From: Priapulus caudatus
Taxonomy: Eukaryota > Priapulida > Priapulimorpha > Priapulimorphida > Priapulidae
DNA: 27,769 nt
NCBI RefSeq assembly: GCF_000485595.1
Contig: NW_014577443.1
Coordinates: 1-27,769 of the forward strand
Direction of reading: 5' to 3'
Below the pieces are notes generated by a model. It worked only from the letters and a program-made list of their open reading frames with translations. It was not told the origin of the DNA and did no database searches. Below, piece after piece: positions 19,068 to 27,769 of the stretch (position 1 is its first letter; each line of letters opens with the position of its first letter). The position numbers and the translations under genes were made by a program.

Positions 19068-19142
19068 TTAACAGAGAAAGCGGGAGAGCGAAAGAAAGAG
19101 ACAGACTGGGCGAGAGAAAGTGTACGAGAAAGAAAGCGGGCG

Positions 19143-19195
<53 letters not shown>

Positions 19196-19512
19196 GGGAG
19201 AGAAACAGGGTGCAAGATAGAGCGAGAAATAGAGCGGGAGAGGGAGAGAAAAGGACTGCGATTAATATTATCGAGAGAGAGAGAGAGAGAGGAGAGAGAA
19301 GAGAGACCGAGACAGCGACACAGAGAGAAATAGACACACACACATAGAGAAAGAGAGAGAGAGAGAGAGAGCAAAGAATGGAGGAGAGAAGAGGACCATG
19401 CGACAGAAGTAATAGACCGAGAGAAGAGAGAGAGAGAGAGAAGGAGAGCGGAAGAGAGCGCGAGACATGGACACAAGGTGAGAGAGAAAAAATAGCACAC
19501 AAAGAGAAGAAG

Positions 19513-19555
<43 letters not shown>

Positions 19556-19692
19556 GACAGCGACAGAGAGAGAGAGAGGAGCGAGAGAGAGACCGAGACT
19601 CAGCCGTCTGGCGACACAGAGAGAAATAGACAACCACGATAGAGAAGGAGGAAAGGAGAGAAGGAGGAGAGAAGAGAGAGACCGAGCAGCGA

Positions 19693-19725
<33 letters not shown>

Positions 19726-19944
19726 CCGAGACAGCGACACAGAGAGAAATAGACACACACACATAGAGAAAGAGAGAGAGAGAGAGAGAGGACCGAGACC
19801 AGCGACGTAGAGAGGAGAGAGAGCGAGGAGAGACGAGACGCGAGCAGAGAGAATAGACCACACCATAGAGAAGAGAGGAGAGAGAGAGAGAGAGAGAGAG
19901 ACAAGACAGCGAAGAAAGAAGCGAGCGGAGAGAACACGAGAAGC

Positions 19945-19981
<37 letters not shown>

Positions 19982-20068
19982 CGAGACACGCGACAGAGAG
20001 AGAGAGAAGAGCCGGTGGCCGAGAGAGAGAGGAGAGAGGAGGAGATGAGAGAGACGAGACACAGCGAC

Positions 20069-20101
<33 letters not shown>
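19068..20101. repeat. Kilobase (GA)n/(CT)n tract
   Basis: About 1 kb of GAGAGA with imperfect higher-order repeats (GACCGAGACAGCGACACAGA, and AAATAGACACACACACATAG occurring at several places). In the sense direction of the minus-strand gene it is (CU)n and nearly fills the 1152-bp intron between exons 20133-20286 and 18799-18980. The Leu/Ser-rich minus frames of up to 377 codons and Arg/Glu-rich plus frames are repeat translations. Confidence 0.97.
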
Positions 20102-20104
<3 letters not shown>

Positions 20105-20132
20105 TGTTAGGGAAAGCTAAGCTTGTACTCAC

Positions 20133-20286
20133 AGCGTGACCATGCGGGGGCGATTGTAGTTGCGATAGGCAGCGTGTATATCGTCTGTCTGACGAAACCA
20201 TCCATCCAAGTGCCCCGCGCGCTCTCCGTCTCCGAGGCGGTGGTGTCGATCAGCTTGGTGCCTCGGCCGAAGCCGTGTGTGTCATT
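20133..20286 (-). CDS. Extracellular exon of type I membrane protein (phase 0-1)
   Basis: The exon has 51 codons plus one base. The acceptor is GTGATTTCAG before AATGAC and the donor is CGCT before GTGAGTACA. It begins with NDT, a possible N-glycosylation sequon, continues GFGRGTKLIDTTASETESAR and ends FVRQTIYTLPIATTIAPAWSR; the split codon gives Tyr before IIFDLL. The other two frames are less suitable: one has an early stop and neither keeps phase. The segment is hydrophilic with beta-like stretches and no Cys. Family unknown. Confidence 0.75.
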
Positions 20287-20339
20287 CTGAAATCACGCCC
20301 CCGCGCCTCTACGCGCGCGCGAGGAAGTTTCCTACTCAC

Positions 20340-20600
20340 ACAACACCCCCCGTTTTTCTAGCAACTCCGCTCCGCCGCTCGCTCACCCACTCCGCCGCCC
20401 CCCCCTCTCGCTCCCCCCCCCACTCCACCCACTCCCTCGACCATCGCTCGCCGTCACCCCCCCCCCACGGTTGATTAGTTCGTCAATAGTGAATCGAGTG
20501 GTTAAGACGAGCAAGCCCCCCCAATACTCCCCCCTCCCCGTCCACGCGGCCCCCAGGACGCCCACGAAATGGCCAACCCCCCCCCCCCCCCCGCAGTCCG
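20340..20600. repeat. C-rich tract with poly-C runs
   Basis: Runs of C separated by ACTCC/CGCCG, including a C-run of about 15 at 20577-20592. Such homopolymers are prone to length error. Confidence 0.9.
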
Positions 20601-20639
20601 CCGAACGACAACGGGCGTACGGCGCAACAGGGTACAGTG

Positions 20640-21345
20640 CAGCAAGCGAGGACATGGCAGGGCGATGAGGTAGCAAGCAGCAGCAACGCGAGGATAAGGC
20701 GGCAGGCAAGCGGGACCGAGAGGTAGAAGACCGTCGCACCGAGGAAGAGCAAAAGTACGCGTGCAGAGCAGGCCCGCGAGTGCAGCCGGGGCAGGCGGCA
20801 AGGCAGAATGCATGCGCGCGAGGCAGGCAGCCGCAGCAGGGGCAGAGGCAAGCAGCAGCACGAAGGAGCGGCTGTAGGCCACATGCCATGCGAGGCCCAG
20901 CAGCAGGCAGGCGAACACGCAGAGCATGCATGCCAGGCAGGCAATGCGCATGCATGCAGGCAGGCAGCAGCGACGGCACGCACGCAGACATGCGGCAGGC
21001 TGCTGCTCATGCCGCAAGCAGGCATGCGCGGCCAGCGAGGCAGGAGGCAGGCACGGCCGCACGCAGGCAGGCAACGCAGGCAGGCGCCAGGCTGCGGTCA
21101 TCATGCAGGCAGGCATGCATGCATCCGGCAGGCCGGCAGGACAGGAGCACCATGACATGCAGCAGCGCATTCGACAGGCAGACCGGCAGGCCATGCAGGC
21201 AGGAATGCATGCTGCGATGCAGGCAGGCACGCGACAGGTCACGGCGAAGCGGGGGACATGCATGGCAGGGCAGACAAGGCGGGCATGACAGGGCAGGCGG
21301 AGCAGCAGGCACGCAGACAGGCAGGGCAAGGCAGGCGACGCTAGA
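20640..21345. repeat. GCAGGCAGGCATGC-type degenerate repeat
   Basis: About 700 bp rich in GCAGGCAGG and GCATGCATGC with no fixed period. Several long frames are open on both strands (up to 275 codons, Ala/Cys/Arg/Gln-rich) because stop codons are rare in this composition. I do not call them genes. It lies in the intron between exons 23624-23689 and 20133-20286. Confidence 0.88.
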
Positions 21346-21349
21346 AGTT

Positions 21350-21440
21350 ACCGATTGTAGCCTTAGTGTGCGATGTTAGCTTAGTTTACCGGATGTTAGC
21401 TTACGTATACCCGATGTTAGCTTAGTTACGATGTTAAACA
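21350..21440. repeat. Short minisatellite, GATGTTAGCTTA units
   Basis: About four imperfect units of roughly 20-27 bp around CGATGTTAGCTTAGTTTAC. Confidence 0.85.
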
Positions 21441-21609
21441 CTACGCGTAAGCACGGGTCATCTGCGTTGTCGTATACACAACAGGTGGGTTCCATCGTCG
21501 AATGGTACACTGAACTCTGATCTTCGGTGCATAGGCGCGAAAACGCACATGTGAGTCACGATAGCTGCAGCAGTACCGCGCTTGTCGAATACTACCATAT
21601 ATATTTTTA

Positions 21610-22040
21610 AAAGACGTAGTCGGACCTGGTGCGGTGCGGCACATGTTACAGCGAATGGCGCGGCGCGACTTTCGCTGCAGTGCCTGGGACCCTGATGTGA
21701 CGTCACTTCGCGTAGTCATTAAGTAGGGCGCACAGCTTGGGAGGCCTTTGAGTTTTCAACGCGCGCACATTTCGATTTAATGTGTTAGACAGACACTGGA
21801 TTTTTGAACATCTTGTTCAATGTGTGCTGTTGTGAACAGAGACAATAAATCTTGCTGCGTAGAATTTCACTTTTGGATATATTTGGTGATCGTTTTCTTC
21901 GCGAAGCCAGAAGGAATTGATTGGAAATTAATGCAATTATTCATTGCTGACGAATCAAGGATAACACAGCAAAGGCTTAGGATCAATAATAAGATCACGA
22001 GCCAACAGTCCGGATGTTCGACCGAACTGAAACGTTCGCT
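21610..22040 (+). mobile_element. LTR-like repeat copy III
   Basis: This is the least interrupted copy of the family also seen at 8025-9330 and 11040-11840. It has CGAATGGCG, CTGCAGTGCC, then TGACGTCACTTCGCGTAGTC, an AATAAA at about 21843-21848, TTTGGTGATCGTTTTCTTCG and GGAAATTAATGCAATTAT, then CGAATCAAGGATAACACA. The 125-codon plus frame starting at 21820 crosses these blocks and is not a recognised protein. LTR identity is inferred from motif order only. Confidence 0.5.
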
Positions 22041-22074
22041 ACTAGGATTATCATTGATGTATTATGCATTTGTA

Positions 22075-23018
22075 TTATTATACTGTAGTTGTATATGTAT
22101 ATTAATGTATATGTATATGTATATGTGTAATATGATTGTATCATTATATGTAATAGTGTATATGTATCAGGCTAGTCATATGCTAGTGCATATGTAATTA
22201 TATGTATATGTATATGTATATGTATAATGTATATGTATTGTATATGTATATGTATGTTAAGGACTGCTATTGTTATCGTATATGCTGTATGTGAGTATGT
22301 ATGAGACTGTGATATCATAGTATGAAGTTCTCGTTTTAGTTGAATATTATCAATACTACTGTATAAGTGTCTCAGTTGTGTATAACGCTACGCATATATC
22401 CTATAACTTGTATTAACTGTTACTGGTATACTAGTTGCGTATGCATATGTATACTCGTATCTGTATATGATTTAGTATATTATATTGTATATGTTATGGT
22501 AATTATCTATTGTGTGTGATATATGGTGTATTTGTCATATGCGTGTAGTATTAAACATGTATAGTTGTATAACTTTTCGTGTGTGAGCAATATGTATATC
22601 AGTCGCTTGTATTTGCGTATATGTATATACTATTGTGGTAGTGTCTAATTGTTATAAAGATGTTCTGACATTGTACTTTGTATCTGTATATGTATATGTA
22701 GTGTTGCTAATCCGTATACTGTATAGCATATGTATGTATAGGTATGTATATGTTTCATGTACTATGTATCAATGTTCGGGTAAGTGCCGTAATGCATATG
22801 TTATCCTTATTATAATTATGTATATGTTATACGTAGGGTATATGTTTATTATGTACTAATATATATATTATATATTCATTACGTTGTGTATGTGTGTGTG
22901 TGTAGCTGTAGTGTGTCGTGTCTGTGGTGTGTGATCTGTGTGTGGGTGTGTGTCGGTGTATTGATGTGCTGTTGTGTGTAGTGTTGTGTGTGTGGTGTGT
23001 GTGTGTGTGTGTGCCGCG
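22075..23018. repeat. TATGTA/TGTATA-rich tract ending in GT repeats
   Basis: About 800 bp of degenerate ATGTATATGT sequence followed by GTGTGTG to about 23015. Open frames rich in Tyr/Met/Val or His/Thr are translations of it. Confidence 0.9.
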
Positions 23019-23049
23019 CCGCGCGTGTTGTTCGAGCTCAAACATATGA

Positions 23050-23360
23050 GGTAGTTAGTCAAGATACGTCTACAATTGTATTAAACTCCAGATAGAACAA
23101 AGTGAACATGGCTAAGGCTGACGGTATCACCAGGTTGGCAGAGGTCGCATGTTTACCCTGGTCATGTGGCATGTTTACCGCGATAGACGTAATAATGTAC
23201 TCGGCGTCTATATGCAATCGAGAATTATTTGCATACCTCCGTGGCATAGAGAGAGCGGTGACAGGCACTAAATATATGCATCCGTAAATTACACATACAC
23301 TTATGAAATAGTATAACTAATTGACACATAGAAGACGTATATAGATGCTGAGCACTGCGC
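23050..23360. other. Unassigned intron segment
   Basis: Both strands are open for 60-70 codons around 23060-23287. The plus frame (starting MAKADGITRLAEV) and the minus frame are both plausible-looking but lack a phase-matched acceptor and donor. The segment contains a short duplication of CATGTTTACC. I leave it uncalled. Confidence 0.3.
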
Positions 23361-23364
23361 GCAG

Positions 23365-23560
23365 TGGCACACACACAACACCACATACAACACACACAAC
23401 ACAGTAACTAACACCACAAGCGTTGCGCACACACACCCACCACCACACACACACAAACACAGCAACCCAAACACACACACACAAACACACCACAAAACCA
23501 CACACAACAAACAGGCCACACACATCACACCACACACACACACACCATGCACGCCCCCCA
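23365..23560. repeat. Degenerate (CA)n tract
   Basis: About 200 bp of CACACA with AACACC interruptions. The Cys/Val-rich minus frames and the Thr/His-rich plus frame derive from it. Confidence 0.95.
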
Positions 23561-23623
23561 AGCACGAAACAGATCATGGTTGAGGCGCAAGCCCGCGTTC
23601 ACATGAAGAAGCATCTTACTCAC

Positions 23624-23689
23624 TATGCTCGTAGAACTGCAGGGAGCAAGCAAGCCAGGTTTAGTCAGCTTGATGTGAGCGAAGTGGGA
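23624..23689 (-). CDS. Candidate 22-codon extracellular exon (phase 0-0)
   Basis: This short exon lies between a pyrimidine-rich acceptor (ATCACCTCTCTCCACCTCAG before TCCCAC) and a strong donor (AGCATA before GTGAGTAAG). It encodes SHFAHIKLTKPGLLAPCSST plus SI. The phase (0 in, 0 out) fits both the candidate exon 24872-25056 and the firmer exon 20133-20286. In-frame stops lie just beyond both splice sites. Being only 66 bp, its support is mostly splice-site quality and phase. It could be a chance match. Confidence 0.5.
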
Positions 23690-24439
23690 CTGAGGTGGAG
23701 AGAGGTGATGGAGAGTGATTCAATGGCCAGTACGCCGCTCGGGCGTCACATCTGTAAACGGATATGTTGTTCCGCGTGAGTGGACAAGCCGATGTCTGAA
23801 ACATGTGCGTGAGGGTTAACCGACGGGTGATGGACGCGATAAAAAACGGCACAAGTCACCCACGCACGCAACGCACAGCCCACACACAACAGAACCACAA
23901 AATGAATCAACCCGCCGATGGGCACACCCAGCGCGGCGCAACAAGGCACAGAAGCCTCCAATACGGAAGCACACGCGGCTCGCGCCCGAGGCACAGGCGA
24001 CAGCGCCAGCGCGCGCAACCAGCACACAAGACGCACACACACCAAGCACAGCACACCCCCAAGCACAGACGTGACCACGACCAGGATAGCACACCCGCAG
24101 CAGGCACCACCGCCATAATGACTCGGTCAGTTGTCTGTCGCCTATAATGGAGCTGAAGATACGTGTGTCTTGGTGTCTAGATCTCCTGTCTCTTCGTGGC
24201 GCAAGTCCCCGTCGTGCACGCACTCCTCTCCTCTCCTCCCCGTCCTCTTCGCAGCTTCCCGCAGTACTGCGGAGACACCTAAAGGATGCAGAGCGATATA
24301 ACGCGGTGACTCGATCCAGCGACTGTTCGCGTGACTCAGTGACGGCCGTCGTGCCTCGTGACACTCGTGACGTCGCTGACAAGTACATATTCTTTTACAC
24401 GCTCAATTTACTCTTTATGCAACATTCTGTCATTACTAC

Positions 24440-24800
24440 ATTTTCTCCCTCCTCTGCATCGTACGTCTCCTCCTCCTCCTCCTCTTCCTCCTCCGGCACT
24501 CTCCTGCCTCCGGTAATCTCTGCCCCGGTCTCATCCTTCTATCTCCTCCTCCTACCGTCCTCACTACTCTCCGTCCTTACTATTCCCGTCTCGACTTCCT
24601 TCCTCCTCGCACTCACGCCCATCCTCCTTCCGCGTCTTTCTACTCTCCGTCCACTCCTCTGCTCGCCTCGCTCCGACGTCCCCCTGCCTTCCGTGCCTTA
24701 ACTCGACTCTCCTCTCCTCCTCGTCCCTCTCCATCCCCTCCTGCCTCGACGTCTCTTCCTCTCGCTGCCTTCCCTGCCCTCGGCATCCTCACCTCACGAC
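24440..24800. repeat. CT-rich tract (TCCTCC, CTCTCC)
   Basis: About 350 bp of pyrimidine-rich plus strand with no fixed period. It gives the Ser/Leu/Pro-rich end of a 184-codon plus frame (24147-24701), which I do not call. Confidence 0.85.
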
Positions 24801-24871
24801 CCCGTCATCTTTCCGCGTTTTTTGTATTTTTTCTCATTTTTTTCCGCGTTTCGTATTGCTCGCTTTTTTAC

Positions 24872-25056
24872 TGGTGACGCGTCGTAACGACAGTACGAGG
24901 TATCAGCAGCCGTCACACGCGTATGAGAGAGGCGTTGGCAGTCGCCCAGTTGGACGGTGTTGGTGCCCCCACGCTCCACCGACCAGCGCAGCAAGTGTAT
25001 GGAGCCGCGGGAGGGCGTGTACAGGCGCACGGGTCACAGTACCGAGTGGCTCACCG
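24872..25056 (-). CDS. Candidate extracellular exon with an in-frame TGA
   Basis: The acceptor is good (TGTCTATTCGACTATTCCAG before CGGTGAGCC) and the donor is CCA before GTAAAA. After a TGA at 25036-25034 the frame is open for 54 codons with protein-like content: PVRLYTPSRGSIHLLRWSVE, then GDCQRLSHTRV and TSYCRYDASP, with two Cys. It ends in phase 0, matching the next candidate exon. Six codons plus two bases lie between acceptor and TGA. No other AG falls between the TGA and the start of the good frame. Explanations include a sequencing or assembly error, a one-base indel, a broken allele, or a wrong exon model. This is the weakest member of the chain. Confidence 0.4.
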
Positions 25057-25059
25057 CTG

Positions 25060-25345
25060 GAATAGTCGAATAGACATAGGATATGCGTAAGATATGAGAT
25101 CACTGCACTATATAGCCGTAATACGTTTTTAGCTATAGTAGACTTATTATATGTAGTATAGCGTTATATAATAATAATAAACGTACTTGTATGCTGACAG
25201 TACTAAAAACTGAAATAATATTGGTAAATACTTCGTATGTAATGCAAGCTAGATACTATGTAGATACGTTTCAGCTAACGAAATTAACGCCATACGGACT
25301 CGACATCGCGCACGAATCACATACAGCACACAGCAGGACACAGCA
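25060..25345. other. No feature seen
   Basis: AT-rich sequence upstream, in the minus sense, of the first candidate exon. No further exon with a compatible donor was recognised here. Confidence 0.35.
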
Positions 25346-25435
25346 ACCACCACACACACACACACACACACACACCACACCACCACATAACACACACCCA
25401 ACACACAACAGCCCACACACACACACACACCCACA
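25345..25435. repeat. (CA)n microsatellite
   Basis: CACACA runs with CCACAC interruptions. Confidence 0.95.
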
Positions 25436-25439
25436 AAAG

Positions 25440-25910
25440 GGTTTATATTGACGTCAACACATATACACACCAATGCAGCTCACACACAAGCAGTCAGTAC
25501 TGAGTGCCTTGGACCAGACACAACACCCCCAAATCAACACATATTTATTTATTTGTTTGTAATATTTATTTCAGGAATAGGATCCGCGTGTCCGCTTGGA
25601 ACCAACGTCACGCATGATATGTCGAATCAAACTTCAAAAGCCGCGCATGCGTCCCGCGTAATAAGTTGACGAGGCATCTCTCGTTAGAAAGGGAACATAA
25701 GTCTCCCAAGCGCGCTACGGCAACCACGTAACCGTAGTATCCTGTATGTAGCTCGTGTCGAACAATCCGGCCGGACCTCGTCCCGGGGTTCTCGTCCTTC
25801 ACTCGGTAAAGTGCACCACAATGCTGGAGTTTTCGCCCGCACGTCGGATAATTTGTTACCCGATCTATGTTATATGTATCCTGGTATTAAAGATAGTACG
25901 GTTTATTTTC
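25440..25910. other. Unassigned sequence
   Basis: A minus-strand frame around 25802-25608 runs open for more than 64 codons (KDENPGTRSGRIVRHELHTG is part of it). I could not pair it with an acceptor and donor in a phase that connects to the exons downstream. An AATAAATATT on the minus strand near 25570 could be a poly(A) signal. Left uncalled. Confidence 0.3.
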
Positions 25911-25914
25911 CTCG

Positions 25915-26165
25915 AGTAGAGGACGGAGGAAAAAGGAAAACCGTTAGAGAGAGGTTTCCGTAGAGAGAGAAGAGAGCAGAGAGGATGAAGAAGAAGGGAG
26001 AGAGAGAGGCGATAGATGAGAGAAGGAAGAGGAAGGAGGATGAGAGGAGAGAGGGAGAGAGAAGAGAGAGATGAGTAGAAGCGAGCGAGAGAGACAGAGA
26101 GCGAGAGGAGAGAGAGAAGAGTGAAGGAAGAGAGAGAGAGAGGGGAGAGGATACGGAAGAGCAGA
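25915..26165. repeat. (GA)n-rich tract
   Basis: About 250 bp of GAGAGAG with GAAGAAG interruptions. The Ser/Leu-rich minus frame is an artefact of it. Confidence 0.95.
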
Positions 26166-26249
26166 TAATAATATCGAGTATGGTGATATGCGTTAAGGAG
26201 GTCCATCTCTACTTAACCCGCAGGCTGGATGCGGATGACGGTTGTGCAT

Positions 26250-26870
26250 TACGTCCGTCCATACGTGTGTGCGTGCGTGCGTTGAGTTTAGTGTCTCTGC
26301 TGTGCATGTGTGTTTGCGCGTGGCGTGATGTGCGAAATGACGTAGCGTTCGCGTCCGGCGTTGAAACGTGTGTCTTATGTTTATTTATTTGCAGAGAACG
26401 TGCATGTGCGTGTGTTTATCATGTGCATTGAGTGTAGTGCATGCCTGCACATGATGTAAGTGTCGAATGCATGGTGGCGTCAGCTGCGTCCTTACCGTGT
26501 GTGCCGTGCCGTGCGTCGCGCGGCGTGCTGTGTGTTTGTGCGCGTGTGAGAGATTCTCTCCGTAACCGCCCCGAGTTGGTTTTATACGCAGGGTTATGCT
26601 CTCTTCAAAAAGCAACTAAACACAAGCGGATGGACAGGGTACATATTTGATGAATGGCACCGGTGACGGAGCTGAGACACAATATATAAGAGAAGTGAAG
26701 CACGGATTGGTTATTACGCGTGATCACGCAGCCCGTTGCCATCCGACGCCATGTCTCACACGCGTAGAAAACACGTCACAGTTCCTTCGCTGTATATATA
26801 TTGCTCAGGCCGGCATGGTAGAGTACCTGCCGGGCGAATACCGGGCCGCGAGGTGCTCCAGACGCGCCCA
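26250..26870. other. No supported gene; mixed sequence with GTGCGTGC stretches
   Basis: Short overlapping frames on both strands, with several CGTGTGTGCG segments between 26260 and 26560. No paired splice sites or protein character. Confidence 0.4.
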
Positions 26871-26871
26871 T

Positions 26872-26919
26872 GGTGCCTAGCAACCGCTCTTGCTCCCAGG
26901 ACCGTGTTTCAAAATGGCG
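26872..26919. promoter_or_regulatory. X-box-like and YY1-like motifs
   Basis: GGTGCCTAGCAAC (26872-26884) differs at one position from the canonical RFX X-box GTTGCCTAGCAAC. AAAATGGCG (26911-26919) resembles a YY1 site. A further ATGGCGGCC lies near 27372. This is suggestive of promoter DNA only; no transcript start can be placed. Confidence 0.3.
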
Positions 26920-26967
26920 ATGCCATTAAGCGTCGCGTTGCCAGCATCCCGTAAACCCCGCAGACTA

Positions 26968-27206
26968 TTACTGTGAATACGCGAGCTCTTTCAATCTCGC
27001 CGCAGCTCGGGTATATTTCAACAGAGTCGCCAATTCGAAATGGGATAGATCTTTGCATCGGGCTATCGCATAATCGACAATGTTCGTATAAATCAGACGG
27101 TCCTTATGTTCAAGTTTCCATCTCCTTTTAACCCTCTTGTAAAAGAATAGCTTCTTGCAGCCGCTTCGAAATTGTCGAATAAATGCTGTCATGTTAGGCA
27201 GCAAAA
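26968..27206 (-). CDS. Weak candidate terminal exon of an unknown protein
   Basis: After a reasonable acceptor (CTCGTCTTTATTCACGCCAG before TTTTGC) a frame runs 78 codons to TAA. It starts LLPNMTAFIRQFRSGCKK, contains a basic stretch (FFYKRVKRRWKLEHK) and ends in a helix-like FELATLLKYTRAAARLKELA. Composition is more protein-like than the surrounding frames and lacks repeats. No upstream exon was found within the window, and no poly(A) signal follows closely. It could be the end of a separate minus-strand gene, an old transposon fragment, or chance. Family not recognised. Confidence 0.28.
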
Positions 27207-27259
27207 CTGGCGTGAATAAAGACGAGCATTCTCCGTCACTCCCTCCCCAGCAAAAACGC

Positions 27260-27769
27260 ACTAGCTCCCATTGATCTGCTATCCGGTAAACGAAGGATCC
27301 CAGTAAATTCTTGACGTCTGCATATACGAGCCAGTCACAAGAGCGCTAAAACACCCAGCGATACAAACATTATGGCGGCCCCAAAAACGCCGTTTTGTGC
27401 TGTTAGGCTAATTATGTGCTATATAGCTACGTGCTACTTTGCTCGCCATGCGGGAAACTAAATCGCTCCTTTGTCGACTGGTATCTGGTGACTGCCCATC
27501 GTTAGGCTGGAGTTTAATATCGACAAGTCGGCTCGACTTACGATATACACACGCCAGCACACTACACCGCGCGCGCGCGCGCGCACGGATGCCTAGCTGT
27601 ACGTGTTATATGGTGTACTACATGCCTCTTTCTTGCGTCCTTTTTCTACGAACTGCGAGTCTTCGAGTTGGCTCCGATTGAACTTTATGGCGCAAGGTGA
27701 CGGGAACAATATAGTGCGTTAGCGCCGCAGTGAATTATCGTAGAAAGAAGCAGCCGCTCCTTCCTAGAT
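27260..27769. other. No supported gene; short CG run
   Basis: Mixed sequence with a CGCGCGCG run at about 27568-27585. An 80-codon plus frame (27439-27681) has no recognisable features. Confidence 0.4.

Noticed and set aside
19068-20201. A 377-codon minus-strand Leu/Ser-rich frame and overlapping frames of 264, 163 and 156 codons
   Set aside because: They are translations of the (CT)n tract, all frames are open, and there is no non-repetitive domain.
20383-21379. Several 100-275-codon frames on both strands, Ala/Cys/Arg/Gln-rich
   Set aside because: They come from the C-rich and GCAGGCATGC repeats, where stop codons are rare by composition.
23059-23287. Overlapping 60-70-codon frames on both strands
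   Set aside because: No acceptor and donor pair keeps phase with the neighbouring exons, and nothing distinguishes one strand from the other.
24147-24701. 184-codon plus-strand frame
   Set aside because: The second half is a CT-rich tract, the first half has no recognisable protein character, and no splice context supports it.
6493-25056. Assignment of the membrane protein to FRAS1/FREM, cadherin, dystroglycan or sarcoglycan families
   Set aside because: Topology is similar in a general way, but I could not match any characteristic motif, so no name is given.
25608-25802. Minus-strand frame containing KDENPGTRSGRIVRHELH
   Set aside because: It looks moderately protein-like, but no splice sites connect it in phase to the exon chain.

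Overview
The window looks like nuclear DNA of an animal, probably a marine or other non-vertebrate species. It has split reading frames with GT-AG introns, kilobase-scale introns full of microsatellites, minisatellites and fold-back elements, hAT-like transposons with 8-bp target duplications, and promoter motifs typical of metazoans (CRE, RFX X-box, NRF1, E2F, CTCF-like). I see no bacterial or viral gene organisation, and I cannot name the species.

The main content is one minus-strand gene, which I assembled by eye from ten candidate exons between 25056 and 6493. All nine exon junctions are phase-compatible and every intron has GT-AG ends. The gene encodes the C-terminal part of a type I membrane protein: about 220 extracellular residues, a Thr/Pro-rich stalk, one Ile/Val-rich transmembrane helix, a Lys-rich stop-transfer and a long acidic Ser/Thr-rich cytoplasmic tail of about 281 residues ending in Phe-Thr-Val. 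Exons 20286-6493 are convincing. The two upstream ones (25056-24872 and 23689-23624) are weaker, and the first contains an in-frame TGA. The 5' end lies outside the window. I do not recognise the family.

Region by region (plus-strand coordinates): 1-2090 has no gene; 2095-2275 is an AATATTGG-rich repeat; 2727-3890 is a 29-bp satellite; 3918-4760 holds GT repeats; 4760-5900 is featureless AT-rich DNA; 5940-6105 looks like a promoter beyond the 3' end of the gene; 6345-25056 is the gene. Its introns hold two palindromic elements with telomere-like cores, an hAT-like element carrying a smaller element and inserted in an LTR-like repeat, two more LTR-like copies, several minisatellites, a CTCF-like pair inside an inverted repeat next to a CpG-type promoter signature, and a 1-kb CT tract. 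From 25060 to the end there are simple repeats and one weak minus-strand terminal-exon candidate at 26968-27206.

The irregular small indels in the satellite and GA arrays look like either real decay or unpolished long-read sequence. The coding exons from 20286 to 6493 show no frameshift.
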